Shown: positions 25,063-34,242 of the stretch, one piece after another | Layout of the letters: every line of letters starts with the position of its first letter | How positions within the stretch are numbered: the first letter of the stretch is position 1 | Assembly: GCA_028293625.1 (NCBI GenBank) | Contig: JAQGOL010000040.1 | Location: 62,001 to 126,000 of the forward strand | Length of the DNA stretch: 64,000 nucleotides | Direction of reading: 5' to 3' | Source: Chthoniobacteraceae bacterium | Lineage (GTDB): Bacteria > Verrucomicrobiota > Verrucomicrobiia > Chthoniobacterales > Chthoniobacteraceae | The notes under the pieces: model-generated | The model's database searches: none | The model's input: the letters and a program-made list of their open reading frames with translations, nothing else | Told to the model about the DNA's origin: nothing | Translations under genes and position numbers: made by a program

Positions 25063-25395
25063 ATGATTCAAGACCACATCGCGCAAATCCAGGCCAGGGT
25101 AGAAAACTCCGCCGGCATGCCTGCTGAAACCAAAGCAGATCTCCTTAACCTGCTTGCGGCGCTCAAGTCCGAGGTCGGCACCCTTTCCGAAACGCACGAG
25201 GAAGCTGCCTCCAGTGTGGCGCGTTTTGCCGCCGCATCCGCCCATGAAGCCACGCGTACAGAACAAAAGCCCGAGCTGCTTGAAGCCGCGCTCTCAGGGT
25301 TGACCAAATCGGTTGATGGACTCGAAAACTCCAATCCCGAGCTCACGCAGATCGTTAACCGCATCGCCGTGACGCTCTCGAACATGGGGATCTAA
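25063..25395 (+). CDS. Small DUF4404-like protein
   Basis: A 110-residue acidic, helical protein without signal peptide or membrane segment. The pattern is LLNLLAALKSEV in the first half and a C-terminus NPELTQIVNRIAVTLSNMGI, which fits the DUF4404 family (short proteins ending HPxLxxxLNRIxxxLxxxGI). Function is unknown in the family. It is the first of three very small plus-strand genes in 25063-25816. The 284 bases before it hold no gene that I can see. Confidence 0.6.
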   Translation: MIQDHIAQIQARVENSAGMPAETKADLLNLLAALKSEVGTLSETHEEAASSVARFAAASAHEATRTEQKPELLEAALSGLTKSVDGLENSNPELTQIVNRIAVTLSNMGI

Positions 25396-25435
25396 AAAGC
25401 CGCCCTGTACCTCAGCTGCTCGTTCCCTCCAAAAC

Positions 25436-25594
25436 ATGAAACTTTGCATCTTCATCGGATTAAATGTCGGCGGCGCGGTCGGCTGGTGGGCGGGCGAATA
25501 TTTCGGCCTTATGCAGGCCTTCATCGGCAGCTCGATCGGCAGTTTGCTGGGCGTCTACGGCGGCTGGCGGTTCGCCCGGGAATACCTTCAATAG
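25436..25594 (+). CDS. 52-residue glycine-rich membrane protein
   Basis: An ATG-started frame encoding 52 residues with two short hydrophobic stretches packed with glycine: CIFIGLNVGGAVGWWAGEYF and MQAFIGSSIGSLLGVYGGW, ending RFAREYLQ. Glycine spacing suggests a helical hairpin in the membrane. It is not similar to any family I can name with confidence. Its support is codon-like composition, position between two other small genes, and conservation of the Gly pattern; a homology search would be decisive. Confidence 0.55.
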   Translation: MKLCIFIGLNVGGAVGWWAGEYFGLMQAFIGSSIGSLLGVYGGWRFAREYLQ

Positions 25595-25624
25595 AATTTT
25601 TCAAAGCGACGTCTCTTTTTCTCC

Positions 25625-25816
25625 ATGCTCGTTACCATCGCAGTCCTTCTCGCCATCCTTTGGGTCGGCTGTCTTTTTGCCCGCATCATCGGCACCCTGG
25701 TTCATCTGATCCTCGTTGCCGCGGTCGTAATGTTTGTTTTTCATTTCATCCAGCATCGCGGCCTTGCCCGGCCGTGGAAGGAACCGGCACCCGTGCGGCA
25801 TTCGCAGCTTAGATAA
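25625..25816 (+). CDS. Lmo0937-like small membrane protein (DUF5670)
   Basis: A 63-residue protein with two hydrophobic helices: MLVTIAVLLAILWVGCLF and LVHLILVAAVVMFVFHFI, then a short basic tail. The start MLxTIAVxLxILW and the second helix LxHLILVxAVVM match the lmo0937/DUF5670 family of small membrane proteins, often found with stress-related genes. Role unknown. It starts 30 bases after the 52-residue gene. Confidence 0.6.
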   Translation: MLVTIAVLLAILWVGCLFARIIGTLVHLILVAAVVMFVFHFIQHRGLARPWKEPAPVRHSQLR

Positions 25817-25930
25817 AGCTCCGGAAGCCTTGGAGCCGGCGCAAAAAAAGTCCGCCGCGCGGCTTTGCTCTCCGACAAATAAGCGGATCGGGATTGTTCC
25901 GTGACTCGAAGCCAACTAAGAGTCGCTTTC

Positions 25931-28483
25931 ATGCGCCCCCGCTATTTCCTCCCTGCCGCGTGTTTGTGTCTAAATGCCGCACTTGCCGCGCCTGAAGCGC
26001 CAAAGGCCGTCCCCGCCGGGATGACTGTGCAGCTGTCGGCCATTGAACCGAGTATCCGCACTCCGACCGCTCTCGCCATCGATGCGCGGGGCCGCGTTTG
26101 GGTCCTGGAAAACAACACGCATTTCCGCCCGAAAAACTACACCGGCCCGGCTGCGGACCGCATCGTGGTGCTCGAAGACTTCGGCCCGGATGGGCTGGCT
26201 AAAAAGCTGACCACGTTTGCCGATGATTTCCACGATGGGATGGGCCTTTGCATTCTATCCAATGGCGACGTCATCCTCTCCACCCGTATGGAGACCTGGC
26301 GTTTGCGCGACACCGATCATGATGGGCATTGCGACCAACGCACCCGGCTGCTTCAGCTCAGCACCGCCGATACGTATCCCCACAACGGACTTTCCAGTGT
26401 GACCGTCGATTCCGCCGGCCTGCTTTATATCGGCCTTGGTGAAAATCATGGGATGCCTTGGACTTTGACGGGTGTCGATGGTGCGACAGTCAAAGGCTCC
26501 GATGAAGGTGGCATTTTCCGCTGCGACGCCGATGGCAACCATCTGGAACGCTGGGCGCTCGGTTTGTGGAATCCGTTCGGTCTCGCTTTTGACGCCCAGG
26601 GGCGTCTTTTTGCTCTCGATAACGATCCGGGCGCGGGTTCCAACTGCCGGCTTTTACACATCGTCAAAGGCGGCGATTACGGATTTCGTTACCGCTATGG
26701 CAGGACCACGCAGCATCCCTTTCTTGCGTGGACGGGCGAGCTGCCCGGTACGCTTCCCCCGGTTTGCCTTTCCGGCGAGGCCCCTGTTGGTTTGCTTGCC
26801 CGCGGCGGGGAACTTCTTGGCTGCACCTGGAACGATCACGGTGTGCAGCGTTTCCCCTTGAGCCCGCATGGCGCTTCCTGGGTTTCCACACCCACCTGGC
26901 TCGTCAATGGAGGGCCCGATTTCCGTCCAACAGGCATCGCCGCCGCGTCCGACGGAACTCTTTACGTTGGCGATTGGGTCGATGGCGCTTATGAAGTCCA
27001 TGGAAAAGGCCGCCTTTGGCGGATCAGCGCGCCGGCCCAACCTGCGGCCCCGGTTTCGGCCTTGAGGCCGGCCGAGTCGGAACTTGCCGGTTTGTTAAAT
27101 GGCAAAATCACGGGTCCGGCCGCGCTTCAATATTTGAAAAATGCGGATCCTTTCCTGATCCATGGCGGCATCGAGGCGCTCGTGCACGGCGACAACCTGG
27201 CGTTGCTCCAGGAGCACATTGCCGATCCCGACCCGAAAATCAGGCTTGGAGTGCTCATCGCAATGCGACGCCGGGGCGCTCCCGAGGGGATTGCGGCGAT
27301 TCCCGCATGGCTGAAGGATTCAAGCCCCCAGGTAAAACGATCCGCGTTGCAATGGATCGGAGAAGAACAATTAAAAGACCTTCGTCCCACTTTGGAGTCG
27401 GCGTTGGATGAACCGCTTTCACGCACCGTATTTGAAGCGTACGTCGCCGCCCTTCAACTCATCAAAACCGGCAAACCTGATCCCAGCGCGGCCACGCAGG
27501 AAATGGTGAATGTCGCGCTCGATCCCGCCCGCAGCCCCGCAGTGCGCTCAATGGCGTTGCGGCTGATTCCAAACGGAACGGCCGCGCTTTCGATGCCTCT
27601 CCTTGCCGGCATCATGAAGAACGATGGCCCTTCAGTTTTGAGCGAAGCCGTCACCCGGATCCTGGCCTCCCGCTCCGACGAACCCGCGCAGGCGGAGTTG
27701 CGCCGCATCGCGGCTTCGACCCAGGCTGCCATTACCGTAAAACTTGAAGCCCTCGCCGGTTTGGTCCATTCCGTTGGGAACCCGGAAACCCGCGCCGTGC
27801 TGAACGCAGCGCTCCAAAGCGGTCAAAGTCCTTTGATTCGCGAAGCATTGCGCTCCCTTCGCGGCCGATTGGAAGCAAGTGAAGTGGAGTTTGTTTTAAA
27901 ACAGATTGCAGCCGATCCAGGCGCGGCGGAGGAACTTGGCGAACAACTTCTCTTCGCCGCCCGCGCGACTCCCCTCGCCGGTCTTGCCGACTCAGTCACG
28001 GCTAAACTCCCCGCTCATATCCCCGCCGCCCCGGAAACCGATGCGGCGTTTTTGGGCAAAGGCGATCCCGCCGCCGGCCGCCGTCTGATCTTTCATCCCA
28101 GCGGCCCTCTTTGCTCAGCCTGCCATTCCGTGGAAGGCCGCGGCGGCGCGGTCGGACCCGACCTTTCCGATATGAGCAAGCTGACGCCGACGCAGCTTCT
28201 CGAGTCCATTCGCGAACCAAGCAAGGAAATCGCGCCCGCTTTCACCACATTCCACCTGACGCTGCGCGATGGCCGTGAAGCCTACGGGATCGACCTTTTT
28301 CAGGACGATAAATCCGCCGTCACTCTTCGTGATGCCACAGGAGCGACTGCGAAGTATAAAAATAGTGACATCGTCACCCGCGAACCGCTGCCCGTCTCGA
28401 TGATGCCGCCTGGTCTTGGCGCTTTGATGACAACCCAGGAGCTCCGCGACGTCATTGCGTTTCTCCACGAGAGCCGCCAGTAA
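25931..28483 (+). CDS. PVC-type secreted haem protein: beta-propeller, HEAT repeats, cytochrome c
   Basis: An 850-residue exported protein. The ATG at 25931 opens a signal peptide (MRPRYFLPAACLCLNAALA). Residues about 30-370 form a sugar-dehydrogenase-like beta-propeller (PTALAIDARGRVWVLENN, GLLYIGLGENHGMPWTL, WNPFGLAFDAQGRLFALDND, GTLYVGDWVDGAYEV). Residues 390-690 are helical repeats of HEAT type. Near residue 728 is the haem-binding CSACH in a cytochrome c domain (GRGGAVGPDLSDMSK), followed by EPSKEIAPAFTTFHLTL and a C-terminal PPGLGALMTTQELRDVIAFL. This is the PVC membrane-bound dehydrogenase/haem-binding layout; substrates are unknown. The frame also contains a GTG 10 codons upstream. 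Confidence 0.85.
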   Translation: MRPRYFLPAACLCLNAALAAPEAPKAVPAGMTVQLSAIEPSIRTPTALAIDARGRVWVLENNTHFRPKNYTGPAADRIVVLEDFGPDGLAKKLTTFADDFHDGMGLCILSNGDVILSTRMETWRLRDTDHDGHCDQRTRLLQLSTADTYPHNGLSSVTVDSAGLLYIGLGENHGMPWTLTGVDGATVKGSDEGGIFRCDADGNHLERWALGLWNPFGLAFDAQGRLFALDNDPGAGSNCRLLHIVKGGDYGFRYRYGRTTQHPFLAWTGELPGTLPPVCLSGEAPVGLLARGGELLGCTWNDHGVQRFPLSPHGASWVSTPTWLVNGGPDFRPTGIAAASDGTLYVGDWVDGAYEVHGKGRLWRISAPAQPAAPVSALRPAESELAGLLNGKITGPAALQYLKNADPFLIHGGIEALVHGDNLALLQEHIADPDPKIRLGVLIAMRRRGAPEGIAAIPAWLKDSSPQVKRSALQWIGEEQLKDLRPTLESALDEPLSRTVFEAYVAALQLIKTGKPDPSAATQEMVNVALDPARSPAVRSMALRLIPNGTAALSMPLLAGIMKNDGPSVLSEAVTRILASRSDEPAQAELRRIAASTQAAITVKLEALAGLVHSVGNPETRAVLNAALQSGQSPLIREALRSLRGRLEASEVEFVLKQIAADPGAAEELGEQLLFAARATPLAGLADSVTAKLPAHIPAAPETDAAFLGKGDPAAGRRLIFHPSGPLCSACHSVEGRGGAVGPDLSDMSKLTPTQLLESIREPSKEIAPAFTTFHLTLRDGREAYGIDLFQDDKSAVTLRDATGATAKYKNSDIVTREPLPVSMMPPGLGALMTTQELRDVIAFLHESRQ

Positions 28484-28569
28484 CCCGTCCGGATTTGCGC
28501 TCCGGCTTCGGCCCATGAAGCAGTATCTTGTTTTCCAGCCGCTCCGTAACCGCGCCGGCAGCATAACAA

Positions 28570-29499
28570 TTGTCTTCTCATGCGCAGCGCGACGCGTTAT
28601 CGGCTTCTCCTGTGGCATCTGGCAACGAGCGACGTTTGAAATATCGCTTCCCCTCGGGAATGGGCCTCGTCGACCTCCTGTGTGGCGGATGGAGCACGCT
28701 CGTCTTTCTCTTTCTTTATTTGCCCATACTTCTCCTCGTCGTCTTCTCTTTTAATAAAGCCAAAGGCGGCGCCGAATGGACCGGCTTCACTTTCCATTGG
28801 TATTCCATCCTTTGGCAGAATGAATCGCTCATTGAAGCGGCGCGAAATAGCCTTCTGATTGCCTCAATCACGACTTTGGTTTCCGTCGTGATTGGCACCG
28901 TAGGAGCGTGGTTGCTGCATCGCTACCAATTTCCCGGAACGCGCGCGCTCAATACTCTGATTCTTGTTCCCGTAATCATCCCCGAGGTGATTATGGGAGT
29001 AAGTCTGTTAATCCTCTTTTCCATCTTACAGGCGCCCCTCAATGCGTGGCTGGCTACTTTCACAGAAGCCGAATTTGAGCGCGGTCTGCTGACCGTCATT
29101 ATCTCGCACGTGACCTTCTGCTTTCCATTCGTCCTCGTGGCGGTCCAGGCGAGACTATCGGACATCGATCCTTTTCTGGAAGAAGCCGCGCTTGATCTTG
29201 GTGCGACTCCGCTTCAAGCCTTCTGGCTTGTGATAGTCCCCTATCTTTTCCCGGCGATTATCTCCGGCGCACTGATGTCTTTTACCCTTTCCCTGGATGA
29301 AGTCATTGTCACTTTTTTCACCAGCGGTCCCGGCTCGCAAACGCTCCCATTGAAAATATTCGGCCTGGCAAAAAAGGGGCTCGACCCGTCGCTCAATGCG
29401 ATTTCAGCCATCTTCATCGCCATCACCATCCTGTTGGTTGTATTGGCTGAAAAAGCCCGCAAGCTCAATCGCCCTGCTCCGTTCAAACCATCCACATGA
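28570..29499 (+). CDS. potC: Polyamine ABC transporter permease PotC
   Basis: Inner-membrane permease of the spermidine/putrescine importer, 309 residues if started at TTG 28570. It has six membrane helices and the EAA loop contacting the ATPase, EEAALDLGATPLQAFWLVIVP, plus the PotC-like SFNKAKGGAEWTGFTFHWYSIL after helix 1. An in-frame ATG at 28660 (MGLVDLLCGG) would shorten it to 279 residues, close to the size of Escherichia coli PotC, and may be the real start. It overlaps potD by 4 bases (ATGA). Confidence 0.85.
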   Translation: MSSHAQRDALSASPVASGNERRLKYRFPSGMGLVDLLCGGWSTLVFLFLYLPILLLVVFSFNKAKGGAEWTGFTFHWYSILWQNESLIEAARNSLLIASITTLVSVVIGTVGAWLLHRYQFPGTRALNTLILVPVIIPEVIMGVSLLILFSILQAPLNAWLATFTEAEFERGLLTVIISHVTFCFPFVLVAVQARLSDIDPFLEEAALDLGATPLQAFWLVIVPYLFPAIISGALMSFTLSLDEVIVTFFTSGPGSQTLPLKIFGLAKKGLDPSLNAISAIFIAITILLVVLAEKARKLNRPAPFKPST

Positions 29500-30530
29500 A
29501 AACAACTCGCCATACTTTCCTGCTAACCCTGGCCATTGCCGTGCTTGCACTCCCCGCCATGGCAGCGCCTAAAAAGAAAGTCCTTAACCTCTTTTGCTGG
29601 TCGGAATATGTTCCCGATTCAGTCATAAAAGGATTCACCAAAGAGACCGGCATTAAGGTCAACGTTGAGAATTATGCATCGAATGAAGAGATGCTTTCCA
29701 AACTCCTTGTTGCCGGATCCAAGTATGACCTGATCCAGCCCTCCGAATATACAATCGAAGCGCTGGCAAAAGCCAACAAGCTTGAAACGCTCGATCTCTC
29801 CAGGATCCCGAACTTCAAAAACATAGGCGCCCCATTCAAAAGCCTGCCCCACGATCCTGACAACAAGTTTAGCGTCCCATGGATGACCGGCTCGGTCGGC
29901 ATCGTTATTAACACCAGGAAGGTTAAGGACGAGATCAAGGGGTACGCCGATGTTTTTTCGGGCAAATACAAAAACCGGATTGTCGTGCTGGATGACAATC
30001 GGGAAATGGTAAGCTGGGCGCTTGCCACCCTCGGGCTTGGTGTCAATGACATTACCAGCGAGAACCTTGCGAAGGTGAAGCCGATACTTCAAGGGTGGAT
30101 TCCGCAGATCAAGGTTTACAATTCAGATAGTCCAAAGACCCCGCTGGCCAACGGCGATGTTGACCTTGGCATTGTCTGGAGCGGTGAAGCTGCAATCCTC
30201 ATCAAGGAACACGGCGAAAAATTCAAGTATGTGCTCCCCGAAAACGCGCACATGTTTATCGACAGCCTTGCCATTCCCAAAGGAGCACCGAACGCAGACG
30301 CCGCCCATCAGTTTATCGATTATATCCTGCGGCCCGAGGTCAGCAAAATCATCTCGGAAAATTTCCCATATACAAATCCCAACATGGAAGCGCGCAAACT
30401 GCTTCCTGAAGCCCAGCTCAAAAATACCGCGAGTTATCCCGCGGGCGATCCCAAGCTCGATACATTTAAAGACATCGGAAAAGTTACCAAAGAAATCGAC
30501 AAACTGGTTACCGATCTGAAAAACAAGTAG
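29496..30530 (+). CDS. potD: Spermidine/putrescine-binding periplasmic protein PotD
   Basis: A 344-residue solute-binding protein with a signal peptide (residues 1-23, ending ALPAMA). The family pattern is clear: VLNLFCWSEYVPDSVIKGFTKETGIKV, YDLIQPSEYTIEALAKA, FSVPWMTGSVGIVINTRKV, VLDDNREMVSWALATLG, DLGIVWSGEAAILIKE and FIDSLAIPKGAPNADAAHQFIDYIL. Trp and Asp/Glu residues in these blocks line the polyamine site in PotD/PotF. Placed between the two permease genes, which is not the usual order. Confidence 0.92.
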   Translation: MKTTRHTFLLTLAIAVLALPAMAAPKKKVLNLFCWSEYVPDSVIKGFTKETGIKVNVENYASNEEMLSKLLVAGSKYDLIQPSEYTIEALAKANKLETLDLSRIPNFKNIGAPFKSLPHDPDNKFSVPWMTGSVGIVINTRKVKDEIKGYADVFSGKYKNRIVVLDDNREMVSWALATLGLGVNDITSENLAKVKPILQGWIPQIKVYNSDSPKTPLANGDVDLGIVWSGEAAILIKEHGEKFKYVLPENAHMFIDSLAIPKGAPNADAAHQFIDYILRPEVSKIISENFPYTNPNMEARKLLPEAQLKNTASYPAGDPKLDTFKDIGKVTKEIDKLVTDLKNK

Positions 30531-30554
30531 GACGCTGCCCGGCAATTCCCTGCC

Positions 30555-31472
30555 ATGCAGACTCCTCTGGCACTATTACAGCCGGCTCACGGAGCCGCAC
30601 GCCGGCCCGGCTTTATCGGCTGGCTCCTGATTGCTCCTTTGATAGCCTGGTTGGTTGCATTTGTTGTTATCCCGGCGTTGATTCTGCTCGTTTACAGCTT
30701 TTGCCAGCGAGACGAGTTGGGTGAGCTGGTCTTTAGCTTTTCATTGGAAAATTACTGGCGGGTTTTCGGCTATGTCCACGACGAAAGCGGCGCGTTTGCC
30801 TGGGACCCCACCTATCTGCAAATTTTTGGCCGCTCATTGGGGTGCGCCGGCCTGACGACCATTCTATGCGTGCTGATCGGCTATCCCGTTGCCTGGACCC
30901 TCGGGCGCGCCCCGGATTCACGGCGCAATCTGCTTCTCACCCTCGTGATGATTCCCTTCTGGACCAGTTTCCTTATCCGCACCTATGCGTGGATTATCAT
31001 TCTAAGCGAAAATGGCCTGCTAAACGGTCTCCTGCAATACAGCCGGCTGATCTCGGAGCCTTTTCCAATGCTATACACTCCGGGTGCCGTCATTGTAGGA
31101 TTGGTCTATTCCTATCTCCCCTTCATGATCCTTCCAATCTATGGGAGTGTGGAAAAACTCGACAACTCGATTGTGGAAGCCGCGCTTGATCTTGGAGCCG
31201 GCCCGCTTCAAGCCTTTCTGAACGTGATTTTGCCGCTCACGCGCCCCGGCGTGCTGGCAGGGATACTTCTCGTCTTCATTCCGGCCATGGGCATGTTTGC
31301 TATCAGCGATCTTATGGGTGGAAAACGAGTGCCGCTGATCGGCAATGTCATCCAGGATCAATTTTCCGGACAAGCCCGGGACTGGCCCTTCGGTTCGGCG
31401 CTCGGCATGAGCGTTGTAGTCCTTTTCTCGATTGCCTTCTGGCTTGGCACGCGGAGGCAACCCGAATCCTAA
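30555..31472 (+). CDS. potB: Polyamine ABC transporter permease PotB
   Basis: A 305-residue inner-membrane permease with six helices. Family features are LVAFVVIPALILLVYSFCQRDE, FLIRTYAWIIILSENGLLNGLLQ (PotB/PotH signature) and the EAA loop VEAALDLGAGPLQAFLNVILP. It pairs with PotC as the heterodimeric channel. It starts 24 bases after potD and the ATPase gene begins one base after its stop. Confidence 0.9.
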   Translation: MQTPLALLQPAHGAARRPGFIGWLLIAPLIAWLVAFVVIPALILLVYSFCQRDELGELVFSFSLENYWRVFGYVHDESGAFAWDPTYLQIFGRSLGCAGLTTILCVLIGYPVAWTLGRAPDSRRNLLLTLVMIPFWTSFLIRTYAWIIILSENGLLNGLLQYSRLISEPFPMLYTPGAVIVGLVYSYLPFMILPIYGSVEKLDNSIVEAALDLGAGPLQAFLNVILPLTRPGVLAGILLVFIPAMGMFAISDLMGGKRVPLIGNVIQDQFSGQARDWPFGSALGMSVVVLFSIAFWLGTRRQPES

Positions 31473-31473
31473 G

Positions 31474-32547
31474 ATGGTTGAACTACGAAACGTCACTAAA
31501 AAGTTCGGGAACTTTCATGCCATCCGCGGCGTTGACCTCAATGTTCGGGCCGGTGAGTTTTTAACGCTCCTTGGCCCATCAGGCTGTGGCAAGACGACGC
31601 TGCTCCGAATGATTTCCGGTTTTGACGCGCCAACGGAAGGGAGTGTCTGGCTCGGGGGAGAAGATGTCACCCATCTCCCTCCCTACCGCAGGAACGTCAA
31701 TCAGGTCTTCCAAAGTTACGCCCTCTTTCCACACCTTACGGTTGAAGAAAACATCGGCTTTGGGCTCCGGATGCAGAAGTTGCCCAGGTTGGAAATCGCC
31801 GGGCGCGTACAATCAGCAATCGCGCTTGTTTCGCTCCAGGGCCTTGAAGCGCGCAAGCCAGGGCAGCTTTCCGGCGGCCAACGACAGCGGGTCGCCTTGG
31901 CCAGGGCACTCATTTGCCAACCCAAAGTGCTCCTTCTCGATGAACCGCTTTCGGCCCTCGATGCGAAGCTCCGCCACCAGATGCAAGGAGAACTCAAGCG
32001 GCTCCAGAAGATGCTCGGGATTACTTTCGTCTTTGTAACCCACGACCAGGAGGAGGCGCTTACAATGTCCGATCGCATTGCCGTTGTAAATCAAGGCCGC
32101 ATCGAACAGCTCGGCGACTCGGCGGCTATCTATCACGCACCGCAAACTGCGTTTGTAGCCAACTTCATTGGCCGGGCAAATATTCTTGAAGCCAATGCAG
32201 TTGGAGTGGAAGGCGGCTTCATCAGACTTCGCATTGCTTCCGGCGTCGAGGTTCTCGTGCCGAATCCAAATCCTTCACCAACAACCTCCCGGTTGGTTGT
32301 CTCCATCCGCCCGGAGAAAATCCATCTTCAATCACAAAGACCGACCCAGGAAAATGTTTTTGAAGCCGTGGTGGAAGAGGAACTATTCAAAGGACCCACT
32401 CACCAATTGGAAATTAAAACAGCAAGCGGCCTGTCGCTCTCTGTGATGGCTGCCAGCCAGAGTATAATGCAAACGGCCTTTCATAAAGGCGACAGGGTCT
32501 GGTGCGCGGTACATCCTAACGATATCGTTATTCTCCGGGCGGATTAA
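31474..32547 (+). CDS. potA: Polyamine ABC transporter ATPase PotA
   Basis: A 357-residue ATPase. It contains Walker A GPSGCGKTTLLRMI, Q-loop VFQSYALFPHLTVEENIGFG, signature LSGGQRQRVALARAL, Walker B VLLLDEPLSALDAKL and switch VTHDQEEALTMSD. Residues 235-357 form the C-terminal TOBE regulatory domain (ANFIGRANILEANAVG, SIRPEKIHL). ATG at 31474 is taken because the fold begins there (MVELRNVTKKFG). Last gene of potC-potD-potB-potA. Confidence 0.93.
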   Translation: MVELRNVTKKFGNFHAIRGVDLNVRAGEFLTLLGPSGCGKTTLLRMISGFDAPTEGSVWLGGEDVTHLPPYRRNVNQVFQSYALFPHLTVEENIGFGLRMQKLPRLEIAGRVQSAIALVSLQGLEARKPGQLSGGQRQRVALARALICQPKVLLLDEPLSALDAKLRHQMQGELKRLQKMLGITFVFVTHDQEEALTMSDRIAVVNQGRIEQLGDSAAIYHAPQTAFVANFIGRANILEANAVGVEGGFIRLRIASGVEVLVPNPNPSPTTSRLVVSIRPEKIHLQSQRPTQENVFEAVVEEELFKGPTHQLEIKTASGLSLSVMAASQSIMQTAFHKGDRVWCAVHPNDIVILRAD

Positions 32548-32599
32548 CGGTTGGCGCAAATTGCGTTCGGCGCGAGCCCGCAGGAAACCTGATGTGACC

Positions 32600-34156
32600 T
32601 CAGAGCGTCTCAAGGTTTGAAATCGAGGGGCCGCTGATCACGGTCCCCAAGGCATCGAACCGTGAGCCGTGACACGGACAATCCCAGATACGCTCGGCGG
32701 AATTCCAGTTGACCACACACTTTAAATGAGGGCAGATCGCCGAGAGCCGGTGCACCACCCCGTCGTCATCGCGGTAAATGGCCACTTTGGAAAGCCCTTC
32801 GCGAACAACCGCCCCGCAGCCGGCTTCAACCTCGTTGGCCGATGCGACATCGCCCTTTGTTACATAGTGGCGAAGTTGAGCGGCAACATTAAGATTCTCA
32901 CGCAGGAATTCCCCGGCTGCTTTCGGCGTAATTCGGCCGGGCTCGTACAATTCCTTCCACGGATTTGGGTGGCCCGTGATCAAGTCGCGGATCAGCATTC
33001 CGGCTATAACTCCATGGGTGATTCCAGTTCCTGAGTCGCCTGTGACAAGATAGACGTTTTCGTCATCTGCAGGATTGTGCCCAATGAACGCCATCCCATC
33101 GAGCGGCTCCATCACCTGACCTGACCATCGGTATTCGACGTCCCCCACGCAGGGGAAGCGGGAGCGTGCCCACGATTCAAGCCGTTGGAAGTGCGCCTCA
33201 AAATCGTCCGTCTGCCCTGTTTTATGATCTTCACCACCTACGATGAGCACATCATGATCGCCCGCCCGCTGGAGCCTGACATAATGATAAGCCACAGGAC
33301 CGCCATGCTTCTGCTGGCCGGCTTCCTGCGCGGTATCCCAGTAAAGCGCATGCCGCACCGTGCCGTGCAGCACCGGAATCCCGATCACATAAGTTGTGTA
33401 AGGAGCTTGTTTGGTGTGGATGACATAGCGGTCATTGACGGGCGTATTCGTCGCCACTACCACGCTGCCAGCCGTGATCGCATGCCCGTTTGCAGTGGTC
33501 ACTCGCGCCGTCTTGCCCCCTTCAATCTTTACCGCGTGCGTTCCCGTATAGATTCTGCCTCCACGCCGTTCGATTGCGGCGGCCAGCCCTGTTAGATATT
33601 TGATGGGATGAAACTGGCCCTGACTTAAAAAGCGAAGTGCCGGCCCGGTGTTAAAGTCACCCATCGGCGCGCGCTCGACACGTTGGATCGAGACTCCGGC
33701 ACGTGTTGCCGCCTCAAATTCCCGCTCAAGCAGATCGCCTGATTCCCCGGGTGGATTAAAGAGATAACCTTCGAGCCGTTCGAAATCGCAATCGATCTTC
33801 TCTTCCCTGACGATCGCGCTGATCCGCTCAATCGCCGCGGTATGACTTTGCGCGGCGAGCCGCGTTTTCTCTTCACCGTGCAGCCGCTCCAATTCGTAAT
33901 AGCGATCATCGAGCGCGTTTACCAAGTGCGCGGTCGTTCGGCCTGTCATTCCGGCTCCGATCCGGCTGTCGTCAATGACGATGACCGATCGTCCCGAGGC
34001 CACTATCTCGTATGCCACCGATAAGCCGGCAATACCGGCTCCTACCACGCAAACATCGGCAAATGCGGAAGTATCCAACGAAGCAAACTCCACCGGCTCA
34101 GCCGTCAGTTGCCAGATTGAAAGACTTTGTTCACGGTGTTCTGGATTGATACTCAT
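32600..34156 (-). CDS. FAD-dependent oxidoreductase with C-terminal Rieske [2Fe-2S] domain
   Basis: A 518-residue cytoplasmic flavoprotein. The DAO-type FAD domain begins with VCVVGAGIAGLSVAYEIVASG (residues 34-54) and contains TGRTTAHLVNALDDRYYEL and VYLVTGDSGTGITHGVIAGML. Residues about 415-518 are a Rieske domain with the cluster ligands CPHLKCVVNWN and WDCPCHGSRFD (C-x-H, C-x2-H), ending GTVISGPSISNLETL. Such FAD/Rieske fusions are known from many genomes; substrates are unknown, and an electron-transfer or amine/amino-acid oxidation role has been proposed by similarity only. Start at ATG 34156; the longer frame would overlap the glucosidase gene. Confidence 0.88.
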   Translation of the reverse strand: MSINPEHREQSLSIWQLTAEPVEFASLDTSAFADVCVVGAGIAGLSVAYEIVASGRSVIVIDDSRIGAGMTGRTTAHLVNALDDRYYELERLHGEEKTRLAAQSHTAAIERISAIVREEKIDCDFERLEGYLFNPPGESGDLLEREFEAATRAGVSIQRVERAPMGDFNTGPALRFLSQGQFHPIKYLTGLAAAIERRGGRIYTGTHAVKIEGGKTARVTTANGHAITAGSVVVATNTPVNDRYVIHTKQAPYTTYVIGIPVLHGTVRHALYWDTAQEAGQQKHGGPVAYHYVRLQRAGDHDVLIVGGEDHKTGQTDDFEAHFQRLESWARSRFPCVGDVEYRWSGQVMEPLDGMAFIGHNPADDENVYLVTGDSGTGITHGVIAGMLIRDLITGHPNPWKELYEPGRITPKAAGEFLRENLNVAAQLRHYVTKGDVASANEVEAGCGAVVREGLSKVAIYRDDDGVVHRLSAICPHLKCVVNWNSAERIWDCPCHGSRFDALGTVISGPSISNLETL

Positions 34157-34242
34157 AGGATTACAAAGGGTGGACGGCGAACTGCTGCCCTCTGTAACGC
34201 GGCCGCACCTGGAAATGGCCGGGAGAAACCGCTTCGGTTTTC

